DNA of 64,000 bases from Sphaeramia orbicularis (GCF_902148855.1 NC_043965.1:26854023-26918022); one strand, 5' to 3'. Counted from the stretch's first letter, positions 21,196-35,276 are shown. Numbers and translations: made by a program. The notes: generated by a model from the sequence alone, not told the origin.

Positions 21196-21254
21196 AATAA
21201 ACAGTAGCATCTAATGTATTACAAATTTGTCAAGGTTATGTTGTTGAAAATAAA
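21196..21254 (+). terminator. vcp poly(A) signals
   Basis: AATAAA at 21196-21201 and again at 21249-21254, about 355-410 bases after the stop codon. Both are in good position for alternative 3' ends. Confidence 0.65.
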
Positions 21255-21851
21255 AATCTCACGAAATGGAAGCAGAAAGTGTCTGTAACATTCTGTATTC
21301 ATGAGCTAATATACGTATGTACCATTTACAGAAAGCTATCAGTCAGATGACCTCAAATCCAGTGTTTATATCCACATGATACTGAATAGTTGGCATTTGT
21401 CATCAGAGTAAGTTGGTCTAAAATTCAACACAATTTCTGCAGTCATAATGGTCTTAAAAGTTTTACACTGAAGTTGTCAAAACCAGCAGAAGGCTTGTAT
21501 TGGGGATTTAATCATGAAACTAATGTGCTGTCACTGATTAGATGTGTCCAAACTTAATATGTTTTAAAGTCTAATCCACAGGAACATTGCATTTGCAGTT
21601 TCCTGCCTAATGTGATTTAATGATTTTCTGGGTCAAATGTAAACGTGCAGGCAGTATGATCAGTCATGGGGGTAATTCTGTAATTCACCACAGAGTGTCA
21701 GTAAGGGAGAGGTTGAGGGAGCTGCACTGTTTGCATATTCAATGAGAAAATTAGTCATACAGAAAAATGTGTTGTTATCAGTTTAATTAATATCAGAATA
21801 TTTTTAGTTGAAATGATCTTCACATGATAAATCCTGCACTTCTGTTATGGC
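21255..21851. other. Short convergent intergenic spacer, vcp / akr1a1
   Basis: About 600 bases separate the vcp poly(A) signals from the akr1a1 stop codon on the other strand. Minus-strand ATTAAA possibilities occur (for example near 21507 and 21616), so most of this is probably akr1a1 3'UTR. No gene or repeat recognised. Confidence 0.5.
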
Positions 21852-24800
21852 TCAGTAGGCATCATGGAAGGGGAAGTAAGGATGTTCTGCGTCCCTCCAT
21901 ACTTTCTTTCCATCTCTCTGTGGGGGAAAAAAAAAACATCTGTTTTATTGATTGATAGTTTTATATTTTTGATTTCAAAGTGCACCTCTCATGGGTGTAT
22001 ATAGGATACTAAAAGAACTGCTGCAGTGATGAATCATTAGATTACATTTCATTACATAACAGGATTATTTTACACCTTGATCTTAAAATATTCTGCTGTC
22101 TCCCCCAAGTCTGGTAAATAAAATCAGACCTGAAAAAGATTTCCCTTATAAGGCAGACCATCTAGCTAAAGAAATAAACCTAAATATTTGGACATTTTTA
22201 ATAAAAGGACACATGCCCTTCACCCTGTAGACAGGATGGTGAAACAAAAAATATCAACGTATAATGCTACATTTTAAACTTGTACTATAATGTGTGATCA
22301 TCTGTTTCTGAACATAGAACATAACTCCAGACATATCAGTCTGAACCAAATTAATCAGTAGCTCTTTAAGAAACAGGATCTCTGCTCTGTGCATATCAGA
22401 GATTTGTGGAGGATGTTTCAGCCATGTGCTGTCCCAGAGGGAGTCTGCCGCAGTTTGGACGGAAATAGCTGTTGCGCATAAACATGAGTAATATATGGTG
22501 TCTGGTCACACTTATAGAGCACAAATGTATTTAAAATCAACCTGTCATAAGAGCAGCAGCCCACCTCAACAGCTGGGACGATGAACCGCTCATTGCGGTT
22601 GAAAGATTCAATTAGAATCATGTCGTTGTCTGAAAGGGAAAAGTCAAACACCTGCAGGTTCTGCTGGATCCTGGAAGGTGTCACACTTTTAGGGATACAA
22701 ACCACAGCCCTCTGAACATGCCACCTGTCACACAAAACCACACAACAATGTATGAAGCAATAGAAGTCAGATGTTTCCCTCATCACTAGACCAGATGTCC
22801 ACTTAAAAGCTGATGTTACAGATTCCTCTCTTACCTGAGAATGACCTGAGCAGGTGTTTTCTGGTATTTGTGGGCGATGGCTCCTAGTCGTGGGTCCTCC
22901 AACAGACTTGGTTCATCAGGAGAGGCCCAGGGTCTGTCCCCACTGCCCAGAGGACTGTAGGCTGTCACTGCAACTCCCACAGACCTGAGGTGGAAATCAG
23001 ACAGTGGGTACATTTACTCAACTTCAACATTTCAGTAATAAATACTGGATTTTTACAGAACTTTTCAGAGCTTCAACAGTGTATAATATACCATGTTCTT
23101 AATGAATAAGGGTTATAGGGTTAAAGACAAAACCATTTTTTAGGGTTTTAATGTCTTAAATATCAAAATACTCATTTCAGATGTCTTTTAAACAACTTCA
23201 TCAAACAGTAAATTTTTCTTCTGAACACAGTAATTGTTCAGATAATCCAGTACTAATGTACCTCTTCTCCCATAATCATCTACATAAAACTATATATAAA
23301 ATACGGTTGTGGAAAAACGTTTTCTGACACCACAGACATTATCATGAAATATTTGCAGGAAAATCTTTTGTGTTTCAAAAGGGGTGGCTGCATCAGACAG
23401 ATACAAATAAATGCAAATGATTTTTTGAAATTAAAAAATGAAACTAAATTCTTGACTGTTTCAAAGACCATTGTTTTTCTGAAACATCCATACTTGTTTC
23501 TTGATGGAACAGAGCACGTGCAGAGGGGAGCATGTGAGTTTGGAGAATGGAACAATACTTGGCAGAGTTCAGTAACTTAAGAGTCATGCAATATATTAAT
23601 GCAATAAAAAATGCATGTGGTGTCCTTAAACCTTTCCACCACTGTATTAACTGCAAGTGTAACTCCACTTGCAGTAGCTACAATAGTACAATTCTGCTTA
23701 GAATAATCCAATACAGTAGTTCTCCCACAATATTTAGTTGGTAATACTTCTGTACCCAAGTGGTATTTTTTCATGTAGGACTTATAGTGAAGTATTTGTA
23801 CCTCCTTGTGTCAGTACTTCAGTGAAGGTTCTGAATGCTTTTTTCACCACTGGGTACAGACACTCACAAAAAAGTAAAAATACTGTTCTTTCATTCTGCT
23901 AAATATAGAGGTATGTAGGATATTGTAATGATGTTGACTGACCGACAGTGAGCCAGGAGATCTTGCTGAGACAAGTATGGATGGCACTCCACCTACAGAG
24001 CAATGACCCAAATACATTAATAAAGCAAATCACTTTTTTATGTGTTTTGAAGGAGATGTCTCATAGTTGTCTTACCTGGTTCACCACAGGTTTGTGTCTG
24101 GCCACACTGATGATATCATCAATCTGCCTGGCGTTGAAGTTGGACAGTCCTATAGCCTTGACCAGTCCTTTATCCACCAAGCTCTCCATTGCCTTCCAAG
24201 TGTTTCTGTAGTGTGTGTCAGAGTAACACACACTCCCATCTTCTCGTCGAGGCATCAGCTCTTTCCCCCTCCTGAAACGTGCACATACACAAAGGCTGAA
24301 GTCTCAGGAAATATTGACTTATTTTATCTTCACACCATGACAGCCGGGGGGAGACAAAGCCAATTTATTGCACGTGTAGGCGCTCACTGAAAAGCCATGG
24401 GCCAGTGCATGAGGTAGAGGTCCAGATAGGAGAGGCCCAGGTCAGACAGGCTGGTCCTACAGGCCTCCTCTACATCCTCTGGGTGGTGCTTGGTGTTCCA
24501 CAGTTTGGATGTCACAAACACCTCTTCACGACGCAGAGCCTGAAGGGAAAGTAATGATAGCTGGCAGTAGGCTTTTGGTTTCATTCATTTTTATCTAAAT
24601 AATATATAAAGTTATTGTTACACTTAATATGCAAAGTTGCAATGTAAGTGGGACTTGTAGCCACAGGAAGTATTGTGCAGACTGTGTCCCCAGTTGGGCT
24701 TTCAAGAAACAATGCCAAAAACAGCATGACAGGAACATTAAAAATAAGACTAAACATTTAACAAAATACATACAGTACATGTTGACACAGATCAGGAAAC

Positions 24801-25976
24801 AGTCAAGCAATAATTACATTTTTCCGTAATATTATCGATACATAGCTTTGCATAATGTGAGACCCAACAATAAACTAACTATATTAATAGGTGATTGTAG
24901 GTAATTTATCATAAAGGGTAAAAACAGTGCACCATAAAAGGAATCACACTTAGCTTATATTCAGTTTATCATCAGGTCTAAAAAATGATATACTGTATTC
25001 TATATCCAGCTACATCTGTGGCATCCTTCACTTTGAAAATATCTTAATTCCAACCTAAACTTTTTTTTTGCCGCTGGAATTTGGAGACACTATTAGTCAA
25101 CATGTGTCCACAGAATGACAAGACCAAAACTGCTGACTTTTGCAAGGGAAAAACAAGATCCCTTTCCACCTCCATTGTTTAATATGGTTAAATACAACCT
25201 CACCTGGAAACAAAGAATGCACATTGTTATCCCAATGAAGTTTCACTGTCCTACCATTAATCTTTTGTAATCAGTGGTAGTAGTAGTAGATGTAAGACCA
25301 TTGTTTCAGCTGAATATTGGTTAGAGTCGATAGAAATGTCTTGATTCAAAGATATAATTGAGATGTGAATAATATAGTTGAATCTTGAGGCCACAGTCAC
25401 GCGGCCAGTTAATATTCACACCTCTACTATCACTGTGTAATTTTTACATACTACTGTAGGTCACACACTGCATTTGAAAAGATGCAGCTGTTCATATAAT
25501 AGGACTTAAACAATAAAATGAAAATGAGTTCAGACTCACCCCACTGCATGTATCAATTGATGAAACAGTAACTTTGTGCAGTATTATAGAACATTTAGAT
25601 ACTGGCAATCATTCTCCGGCTTATGAAGATTCACACCTCTAATACAGATTAATATCAGTCCCAATCTAAATAAAGTTGACCAGATTTTCTCACCTTCCCG
25701 AGCCTCAGAGCCAGAGCCTCTCCCACCTCCTGTTCATTACTGTATGCAGCTGCACAGTCAATGTGTCTGTACCCAGAGTCTAAAGCTGCCAGCACTGCCT
25801 GCTTCACCTAAACACAAACACAGACAGAAATCCTCTGATCATTGCAAATAAATCCCAGAAGTGCTGCTGTGTTCGCAGATTAGTATTATTTCTACCTGTC
25901 CTGGAGCACTCTTCCATGTGCCCAGTCCCACCAGGGGCATCCTCTGCCCTGTAGATAAAGTGACAAAGCTACTCAT
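21852..25976 (-). CDS. akr1a1: Aldo-keto reductase family 1 member A1 (NADPH-dependent aldehyde reductase)
   Basis: Cytosolic NADPH-dependent reductase of aldehydes such as glucuronate and methylglyoxal to alcohols. Exons in transcript order: 25896-25976, 25694-25807, 24388-24539, 24076-24271, 23943-23992, 22835-22984, 22565-22724, 21852-21917. All junctions keep frame and give 322 aa (human 325). The TIM-barrel tetrad is intact: Asp44 and Tyr49 in HIDCAAAY, Lys77 in [14 protein letters not shown], His110 in LYLMHWP. Cofactor and barrel motifs [27 protein letters not shown] and [19 protein letters not shown] match the family. The C-terminus is [13 protein letters not shown]. The segment before EEVFVTSK is slightly shorter than in human. 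Start chosen at [21 protein letters not shown], in the first coding exon after an AG acceptor at 25993-25994. It is convergent with vcp. Which teleost duplicate (a or b) cannot be told here. Confidence 0.95.
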
Positions 25977-26606
25977 GGTTCACCCTGACAACCTGGCAGA
26001 TGAGAGACAGTAAAAGTGAAGTGTTTGGTGCGTTCACATGTACACCACTATGAAGCGGACCAGTCATCATGACTGTCCTAATACTCTGTTACTGATTATC
26101 ACTCACATCGGAATTCATTAACTACTGCACAACCTCAGGGGTTGTGTGTATATAATGTATATGCTATTCATTCTCAGGACTTTCAGGGCATGTAAATAAA
26201 TGCATCAATGCCAATACTAGACAACAAAATGAACAATCAGTGACCTGGTTTTTGTTGTTATTTCTGAGCTCGGAGCTGAAAAGTGTCTTTCAGTGGAAAT
26301 ATAAACCCTGTGTGAACCAAGCCTTATTGCCAGAAATAGCTGATACAGTTATATGGCATTAGTCACAGCGTGGTGTTACTGCGGCATCTCAGAGAGCCTT
26401 CCTATGCCTCACTAATTGTCTGTTAGATCCACACCATGTGACACCCACAGTTTATTGACCACAGCAGTTGTTTCACATGATCAATTTCTTAACACAGATC
26501 AGCTGTTCAGACTGGCCCCTGGTCTGTCTGCAGATTACTGAGTAACTCATTAAACGTAATGATTTTTAATGTTTCAGACATGCTTGGGGTTAGATTCAGT
26601 TCCTAC

Positions 26607-26655
26607 CTGGGACTCCTCTGGTAGATGAACGTGTGAACAGATGAGGACATCAGTC
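26607..26655 (-). other. Probable non-coding first exon of akr1a1
   Basis: On the minus strand a GTAGGA donor (26601-26606) follows CAGAGGAGTCCCAG, and an acceptor (CTGCCAG) lies just before the coding start at 25993-25994. The upstream limit is a guess. Splicing here would give a short 5' leader. Confidence 0.35.
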
Positions 26656-27474
26656 AGGGTTTGAACAGTCTGCGGTCAAAGTCTGCTTGCATTTGTTTAT
26701 GTGTAACTAAAACTCACAGAAATGTCCAAATTCTACTGTGCTCATTGAAGTTATACACAGTTTTTGACTCAAACAAAACATTTATACATGTCTATCAGTG
26801 TCTGTTTTTGCAGAATTCTTCAAAATAATTTCTTTATTCCTCTCTGGAGTCAAGCAGGTTGTCTTTTCCATTCATGGTAATTTCTCACTTTTAACTTAGT
26901 TTTGTCTGAACATTACTAGGGGTAAAACCTAACCTGCATCCATTACATGCATTGCATTGTTGTGCTACCTACACTATTCTATTCTATTCTATTCTATTCT
27001 ATTCTATTCTATTCTATTCTATTCTATTCTATTCTATTCTATTCTATTCTATTCTATATTTTGCATTTAAACCAAACCTGTTTATTTCAATCTTTGTGAA
27101 TGTTTGATTTCCATCTTCTTTACAGAAAACATTTAATCAATAAACACCACTGGTTATTACAATACACTTTTTGTTGTTGTTTTGAGTTCCAAAATAGAAA
27201 CTGAATATTACTGCTAAAAAAGTGTCCATTGCAAAGGATATTGTATAGAAAGTAAATAATAAATGTATTTGAAAAAAAATTATTCCATCATACCGTTTTC
27301 ATCCAGGACAAATATTTCATGCAAAAAAACTTTTACTTTCCTGGGTCTCAAGAGGATATATGAAACATGAGACACTATGTTATTTATTTGACTTCTGATC
27401 ATACCACCAAAAGAGATAGAGTATCATAGTGTCTGCAAAAGTAATGACACAAACTGTTAAGTTCACACATTTGG
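26656..27474. other. Intergenic region, akr1a1 / dnajb5
   Basis: Lies between the 5' end of akr1a1 and the probable 3' end of dnajb5. Apart from the (TATTC)n array it is AT-rich unique sequence with no coding signal I can support. Confidence 0.5.
26973..27056 (+). repeat. (TATTC)n pentanucleotide microsatellite
   Basis: About 16-17 uninterrupted TATTC units between akr1a1 and dnajb5. The purity suggests recent expansion and likely length polymorphism. Confidence 0.95.
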
Positions 27475-29326
27475 TTTATTTGTTGGCATTTTGAAAAGAT
27501 CATAAATATGGTCAAATGCACATTAGCAGTGGCAGTCAGTCTTTCAGCAGCAGCCGCACATGTGCATTCTGGTTGCAGCCAAAGTCCAGCGTCTCTGGAG
27601 GCTCTAAGAGGCAGGACGCTCACACACTCAGACACATTCAAGTCTCTCTAATCATTTCATAGTGTTTTCACCGTCTGTGACATAAAAGTGCATTTATCAA
27701 CATGTTGCATTCAAACATTTTCCCATACACGATATATTTATATATATATATATATGAACTATTAGGACTGTCTGTTGAAACCATACATACATTTTATCTC
27801 TGCTGTAAACTACAAATGGAAGAGCTGAAGAGAGCTTTCAGAGCATCCTGCAGCTGCTGCAATTTTACAAAACCTGTTTCCTAAACAGGGGTTCCTACTT
27901 GAAAAACAGATGCAAAGTTCGATATACAGATGTTAAGAGGACAGAAGCAGTTATCAAAACACAAAGTGAGGACTCCATGAAACCAAAAGTAGACACCAAA
28001 GTGGTCTATTTTTGGCACTGCTCACAGTAGCACCGAGACACGGCCTTCAAGTGGCACGAAGGAAAGCAGAATATACACAACAAAGATGGCTTTCCCAGAG
28101 GAATCAACAATTATTCGCTGTGGATTTCAGCTACACTGAATGAGATTAACATGCTAACATCCCTCTGGGAAATCCAACCTGTACTGTACGGCACTTTACA
28201 GGGATGCATTGGCAAAAGTCATCAGTCTGCTAGCAAATGTCTTCTTAAAAATTGTCCATTGTCTACATACAGTAAAAAATGGTGATAGATTTCACATTGC
28301 TTACTTACAGTTTCCCATTATTACCAGCTCCCAATAGAACTGTCTTACACAGCATAGGGCATCGTCTATTGTGCATGTAACATGGCTGGTTGTATATATT
28401 ACAGTGTGATCTGTGTGTGTGTTTTCACATGTGTGGCATGACACAGGGCTAAGGCACCTAAATGTCCCTCAGATACAGAGCCCGGCTAGTCATTTCAGAG
28501 TAACCACCGAACTCAGAAGGGAAAGCACCCATGTTATGTGCAGATTGTATTATCCAAGCTTACACTGCTGTTTCAATATGTGATTGTCATTCTCAGATTT
28601 TCCAACGCAGCTGAGATATGCGAACACTATTTGGAGTAATACGGGATTTTAAGTGCATTGTGGCATCAGAAAACAACTTGATTTTTGGGGAGACAGATCA
28701 TAGTAAACAGTTAACAGCCTACAGACTTCTAGCATGATGCTTTTATTCAGTCGAAAGCAAGAGAAAGCAAGTGGTGTTATGCACTAAACACACTGAAGCT
28801 GCTGGTACACTCAAGGTGAAAATAAATAATCCTATTTGGAACCTCCTTTGGAAATCAAAAACCTGGAAAAAAAAACACCATTTTAAAAAATATCTTACCC
28901 TTCATCCTATCACAAAAAGACGAGGATCGGAGAGTTGGACACCATATAAAACCACTGATAAATCCGTAATAAAAAAACAGAGTTAAGAAAAGAAGTTCCA
29001 GGTAGAAGCCATAATTGTGCTGACCCATCCTCAGCACTGCTCCCCTGCTCAGGTTTTATGTGCCAGGGCCAAAAGACAAAACAAGCACAGATAATTACAT
29101 CCTGATACTGCCTTTCCTCTTGGCAATCTTCCTTCATCCTCTATGGAATACCTACAAATAATGGCTGTTTAATGCTGTGTGCATTAACACAGGACAAGGA
29201 GACTGCAGGAGGTAACTACCAGTGTGGGTCAAATTTCTAAAAAGAGAGTGGATAAAGGCTTGTAATAGACTGATTTTCTGAGTTTGGGACATTTAGTCTG
29301 GGGTATGTGGTAGGAGATAAGTCTTC
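27475..29326 (-). other. Probable dnajb5 3'UTR with candidate poly(A) signals
   Basis: On the minus strand AATAAA occurs at 28742-28747 and 27475-27480, about 0.6 and 1.85 kb beyond the dnajb5 stop. The stretch has no credible coding frame. I place the 3'UTR here by position only. Confidence 0.4.
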
Positions 29327-32300
29327 TTATGACTGAGGGAGGTGTTGTCTGATTATCTCTCTGGACTGAGGGGGGATCCTGTCGGGAAAACGAACCGAAA
29401 ACTCCACGATGAGGTCACCACGCTGTGACGGGTTCTTGGGAAAAGGCAGACCTTCCCCTCTGAGTCGCTTCACCGTCCCTGGTTTGATGATGTCGTGACA
29501 TGGGAGCGAGATGACACGGTTTTCCAGCGTGGGAATGCTAACTGTGCAGCCACACAACGCCTGGAAGAGGAGAGGAGAGGAGAGGAGAGGAGAGGAGAGG
29601 AGAGGAGAGGAGAGGAGAGGAGAGGAGAGGAGAGGAGAGGAGAGGAGAGGAGAGGAGAGGAGAGGAGAGGAGAGGAGAGGAGAGGAGAGGAGAGGAGAGG
29701 GTTAATATCTTTAATAGGAATGAAATGCCAAAGCCATGAATATAACAATGACCTAATGTTTCCATGAGCCAAACTTTCGTTTATCTTCCCTAAGTAAATC
29801 ATCCTAATAAGTCAAACTTCTATGTGCCTTCTGTGTTTGTTCATTATTAGAGACAGAAAGTAGGCCTTGCTGACAAATCATTTCAGTATCGACCGCAACA
29901 CTGTGGGGTCTACAGAACAGCACTTGGAACAGGGATGTGTGGAAAACATGACTTGGCAATGGAAAAGTTTTCCGGTCTTTGTGTGTTTTGTGTGTGTGTG
30001 GAGGAGGTGTCTGTAAGTATGTCAGAGTTGGAGGGTCTACACATTGCACAGGGGACTAATTTTAGCAGTGGTCTCATAGCCAGGGCTAATGAAGTGAGGC
30101 AGGAATCGGCTGAGCTCGTAAATAGTTGGAGGGCTTGTCAGATTGAAGGGAGAGAGAGAACACACACACACACACACACACATACTAAGCCTCGCCTTCT
30201 TATCACAATGCCTGATGAATCCAGTCAGAGTGTAGCGAAAGCTAAACTAAACACAGAGACCTGCCGTTATCACAGCTTCACAGGCTTTCCAGTGAGCATC
30301 ATTCACCAGATTTGCTCTGAATAAAGTGAACTATCTGAACCCGCAACTCTGTGCATGAACATCCCGATGAATAAAAACTTTTCTTATATAATGCTTTTCC
30401 TAGGAACTATAACAAAATAAGTAACAAAACAAAAAAATGCAGTGAATAAACACAGGAACCGAGACAGAATAACAGAAAACCTCTCCAAACAACACATAAT
30501 TCATTAGAGTGGAAGGCTTTTGGCAAGGCAAGACAGCACAAAAAGATACAAATAACAAAGAGACGCGTAAAATTCCCAAAAGACATTAAAAGGAACATGT
30601 TAAATAGGCTTTTGGAGGCAATCTACATATAAAAGTGAAGCTTGAAATCAAGAGTTTTCCAGGGCTTTTCTCTCTAATAAAGGAATTAAATGCCCTCAGA
30701 ATATCTTAAAATTGGAATTCTCTTAAGGGATTCACATTGAGAATCTATGCTCTGATTATAATTAGAAGATGAGGTTTGTGTCTGAAGTTTTTCCAAAATG
30801 CACCGCCTATTAAAAGCATTGGTAACAAGCCTCTTGTGATGTAAGAGTGATTTAGCTTGTACTTACACATGCTTAACCCCTGATCCCCAGTCTGTGTCAT
30901 TATATAGCCGACATTCATTAATTCTGTTGAGGAATTTTCCTTCAGCTTTGTTAACAAACATGGACACATGGACAGTTAAAGTTCAGTTCAACAGAGCAGC
31001 TGCTTCAGTGGACAGACAGGGTTTTCCAGCCATGACATCAGCTTCTTTTTACTCACTACATACATTGGGGGTGATTTAGCGTGTGACTATGATGGAGACT
31101 ACTGGCTCATCCTCCTGTTATGAACAGTTCCATTCACTAACACAAGTCTTACACACAGAGACAGGTTGCCATGACGCTAGGCACACACTGCCAGCTGATC
31201 TGAGGGCTCGCTGATTGCATAAGCCTCCGCTCAGACAACACAGCTCTAACCCCCCCAACCCCCCACCACCATCAAATACGTACTTTGATTTTGCTATAAC
31301 TGTGACAATGTGACTCACATCACCTCCCCGGAAACCTACTCGTGCTTTCATCATAAATGAAGAATCATTTTAAGCAACAAATAACCATCTGGTTTCAGCC
31401 TTTAAACTATAGACTGAAATATAGATTTGACATTTATCATGATAATTTAACATTTTTTCATGGTTATACTTCACATAAATGGAAATGGGAAGTGCTACAA
31501 GCTGTGACATCCTATGATGACAATAAAAAAATAACTCACTGGTCGGCATTAATTGCAATATACTGTGATTTATTTATTTATTTTTTTTAAGTAAATCAGA
31601 ACAGTGGGGTCTGATTTATCGCTGTCCCAAAATCCTAGCACTACTTTTTCTGCAACTGGGGCAAACTAATTTAGATTCACTTATATCAGTAAAAAATCAT
31701 TCAGCCATGAATTTTTGCATGTAAACTATGATTTACAGTGTTTTTGAGAATTGATACAGTATCATAAAACATACTATCAGGTTACTCATGTGTACTGCTA
31801 TTTTCTTACACCCCAAAAAGCCATTCACTTATCTCTTAGAGCCAAACAGCAACAGTTAACACCTATGTGTGTTTGGATGTGGGTTTTGCTGCTGAGCAGA
31901 TTGCAGTGGTGACAGGAGCTACTGAAATGTTCTGCCACAGTGCACCAATGACAGCAGCAGTACACTGCAGAGGCATCATTATTGCCAGAGAAAGCCAGCA
32001 TATAGATCTATAGAACGAGGTAAGGGCCTGTTTCAGGAAAATCGATGTGTCAAAGTCATGCTAAGCTCTCTAACTGTATTGGACTGCTGTCACCATGAAG
32101 TCACTGCAGGCCTGAAGCTGCCTCTAGTGGCTTCACATGGGACTTTATAGTGTGGTCAAGCCTGATTGACAGGACTAAACAGAGAGGGCTTGTCTGGAGG
32201 GAAGCAGCTCATCAGGGCATGCTCAGGGAACAAAACATGGGGCAACAACACAGAAGAGCACAGTCTTATACTCATCAAAATAATGACTGCTAAATAAAAA

Positions 32301-35272
32301 CATTTGAGTCAATTCTATGTTTCCTTTTTTCCCATTGTAGCTTCAGTGTTCAGTGACAAATGGGCTCCTTTCACACTGTGCCTTTAACTGGTGCAATGCT
32401 TTACATTCACCATACAGTATGTGGCAGATTGTCTAGTGTGTGTCATGTAGACTGGTGTGTTTTTCATTGCAGCATTCGGGGAAGAGCAGAGCAATGGAAT
32501 ATGAGCACTTATTTGCTTTGGATACTGAATCATCTGACCCACTTCCCTAATATTCCCCGGATGCCCCCCCCCCGCCATCTTCATCTTCTCTCCCCATGCT
32601 GTCTTTAACTGCATCAGACTAAGTCTCTAATCTGGCTGCTGTAAGAGCAGAGCACTTGGCTGTGGGAGTTCTGCAGTGAAAATGTAATCTTTGTGCGGGT
32701 TTGATCGAGTACCATTCCCTGCTTAATGTTACTCAACACTTTCTAATGTGTTCTCATTTACAAGACTGTCTTCATACTTGTGTGGAGGACAGGTACACTT
32801 ACTGCACACGTTCTGTTATGATTAATGAGAGTCAGTGCTGCTTTCAAGATAAATCGTACAAAACTGGCATGAGTTAAGCACAAACAGCTCCCCTGACATA
32901 TCCAACTCTGTGAGCACACCTGCCATTAAGCCAGCAATGTAGTTGCCAGGCCACTGAGTGGCAGTGCTATTAGAAACATTAAAGCTTGTGCAATTCACAG
33001 ACGGACCAGAGCTGTACTGGACCCGTTGCCCTCAAAGGAGCAGCTAATTAAATGTCCTGCCAATCACAGTAATAGCAGTCTGGATTGTCACCACAGTTAC
33101 ACTACAATCCATCTTTAACCAAGTGTGTTTGGAAATACTCTGGAAGATGCAAGTGTGTGTGCCTGCATGCATGTTCATGCTTGTGCACAGTTAAATGTGT
33201 GTTGATGCACAGTGGAGCAGAAAGAGTTGAGAGTGATGGCTCTCCGCCGGTCACACAAGGACACCACATTCCTACTGTTTCACTCGCACCGCAGTGACAG
33301 TGCTGCTCACTGATCCTCTAGCAACACATTATTCTCAATAAATTTTATATGACCACTTAAAGGGGACTTAAACCTGTCATCAAACTACAATGATACCTCT
33401 TCACCTGCACACAACTGTGTTTTGCAAAGTTACAGACAAACAATGATAAAATGAGAAATAGTAGGAAAAAATATGAAATTTTTGGAAGCACATTCAAGAG
33501 TCTACAGCTCCTTGAATACATTAAAATTCTGCCTGCTTTGCTCCACTAGGAATTAAACTCCCAACCTCAGCAGCATTATGTATTCACTTAGCTGCAGATT
33601 CATGATAAAGAGAAAAGAATCATGAGATTGACAGTGAGATACAGGGAGAAAGGTAAGATAACAAAAAGCAAACGCACCTCTTTTAGACTGATCTTGCAGT
33701 TATAAATGATATTTGAACCGTCTCTCTTGAAGTGGGCATGCCCTTTATCTTTAAGCACAAAGGCTATGTCAGCAGGAATGTTCTCGGGGGTCTCATCCCC
33801 CTCCTTTGGGAAGGTGATCTTGGTCCCCTCCTTCCAGCCCTTCTTGATGATGATGTTGAGGATCTTATCTTCTGTCCTCATGCTCCTCCCATCTGGGTTA
33901 AGCCTGCGGCGAGTGATTTTCATTCGCTTAGTGCAGCCATGAAAGATCTCTTCCAGCGAGACCTTCAGCTCATGGACCACAGGAGGGTCCTGCTGCTTTC
34001 GACCAGCTCCCAGGCGCTCTGATGGCACCCCTCTCCTCCTGCGGCCCTCCCCTGGGAAGCCGTTGTTAATGCCCCCCGGAAAGCCAAACTGTCTCCCAAA
34101 ATGAGTGAAAGGGTCGTCCTCATCTATGTCCATGTCCGGATCAGCATCATTACTGTGGTCATTGTGGAAAGAGAAACCATTGGAGCGGCTGTGGCTACGG
34201 TTGGAGCCAAAAAACATGTCAAAAGGGTTTGAGCCGCCAAAGAAGGAGGCGAAGGTGGCGTGGGGATCTCCATGGAAAGTGTAGTGGTACGTTGAGTTGC
34301 CTGGTGCGCCGGACGAACTGCTTCCTCCTGTCTTCAAACCTGAGAGAAACACAAAGAATGTGAGACTACACATGCACGCACTGAAACGCCCACAAACTGA
34401 AAACACACATTAATTTGATCTCAGATACCAGACACAGGTCCCTGTTCAGAAACAACTGAGTGTAGGTAACAGCCTGCGTGGGTGGGAAAAATCCCACACC
34501 ATCACTGATCATCCAACAGCACTGATGGTGAGGAACTCATAAAATACCAGGTCACTCTGTCCAACACACACAAACACACACACTCTATTGAAACACACAC
34601 ATGCACAAAACACCCACAAATGCGAACTGCAACAGTCGCTGCTATTCATATCTCAACTACGTAATGATCTTAAGCCATCTGTCTGTCAGCTACACTCATG
34701 GACACACTAGCAGCTGAGGTAGAGTATAAAGAGTTACAAGTGATAAATGTTATTGACGCTCAAGATAACAAAGCACAATCACACATGGGTCGCTGCACAT
34801 AAACATGAAAACATAGAACAGACACAGCATTATTACTTGAGTGTCCAAAGACCACCAAAGTCTTACTCTGTGATATTAGAAGCTGAGCTTGTTGCTGAAC
34901 TATTTCAATAACAACTTAATCCATCATAACACCAGTTAAACAAGGCTGTGCTGCTCTGCCTGCACTCACTGACCGGTTTCATTCAATGGTTACCATCATT
35001 ACTCAGACACAGGCAGACACACAGGACCAAACCCAGACATGACAACACCCCCTCCCCTCACCTTCCTCTCCCAGCTGATCGTAGACAACCCTCTTCTTGG
35101 GGTCACTGAGTACCTCATAGGCCTCTGCGATCTCCTTGAACTTCTCCTCTGCATTAGGGTCCTTGTTCTTGTCAGGATGGAACCGCAGTGCCATGCGCCG
35201 GTAGGCCTTCTTGATCTCATCCTCATTGGAGCCCTTTGGGATACCCAGGGTTTTGTAGTAGTCCTTCCCCAT
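29327..35272 (-). CDS. dnajb5: DnaJ homolog subfamily B member 5 (HSP40 co-chaperone)
   Basis: Type II HSP40 that delivers clients to HSP70 and stimulates its ATPase. Coding exons in transcript order: 35062-35272, 33678-34339, 29327-29560, giving 368 aa. The J domain covers residues 1-70 with the HPD tripeptide at 32-34. A G/F- and Ser-rich linker follows (about 71-187) with [28 protein letters not shown] and an acidic [12 protein letters not shown] patch. The two beta-sandwich client domains run from about 188 ([48 protein letters not shown]) to the end at RQHLPQS. The last exon, [20 protein letters not shown] then [17 protein letters not shown], fits DNAJB5 better than DNAJB1 or DNAJB4. The linker is about 20 aa longer than in human. 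Intron 3 is 4.1 kb and ends in a pure pentanucleotide tract; the acceptor before the start exon lies against a (TG)n tract. Human DNAJB5 is also close to VCP. Confidence 0.95.
29569..29700 (+). repeat. (AGAGG)n microsatellite at the dnajb5 intron 3 acceptor
   Basis: About 26 pure AGAGG units. On the gene's (minus) strand this is (CCTCT)n, and it ends only a few bases before the TTCCAG acceptor of the last coding exon. It therefore serves as that exon's polypyrimidine tract. Confidence 0.95.
30160..30182 (+). repeat. (AC)n microsatellite
   Basis: Eleven AC units after a GAGA stretch, in dnajb5 intron 3. Confidence 0.9.
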
Positions 35273-35276
35273 AGCT

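Noticed and set aside
29569-29700. Possible CRISPR-like or satellite array
   Set aside because: Units are five bases with no spacers, so it is a plain microsatellite.
29470-29802. Long frames of repeated SSPLL or EERRG residues
   Set aside because: They are translations of the (AGAGG)n microsatellite; the real coding sequence is the dnajb5 exon on one side only.
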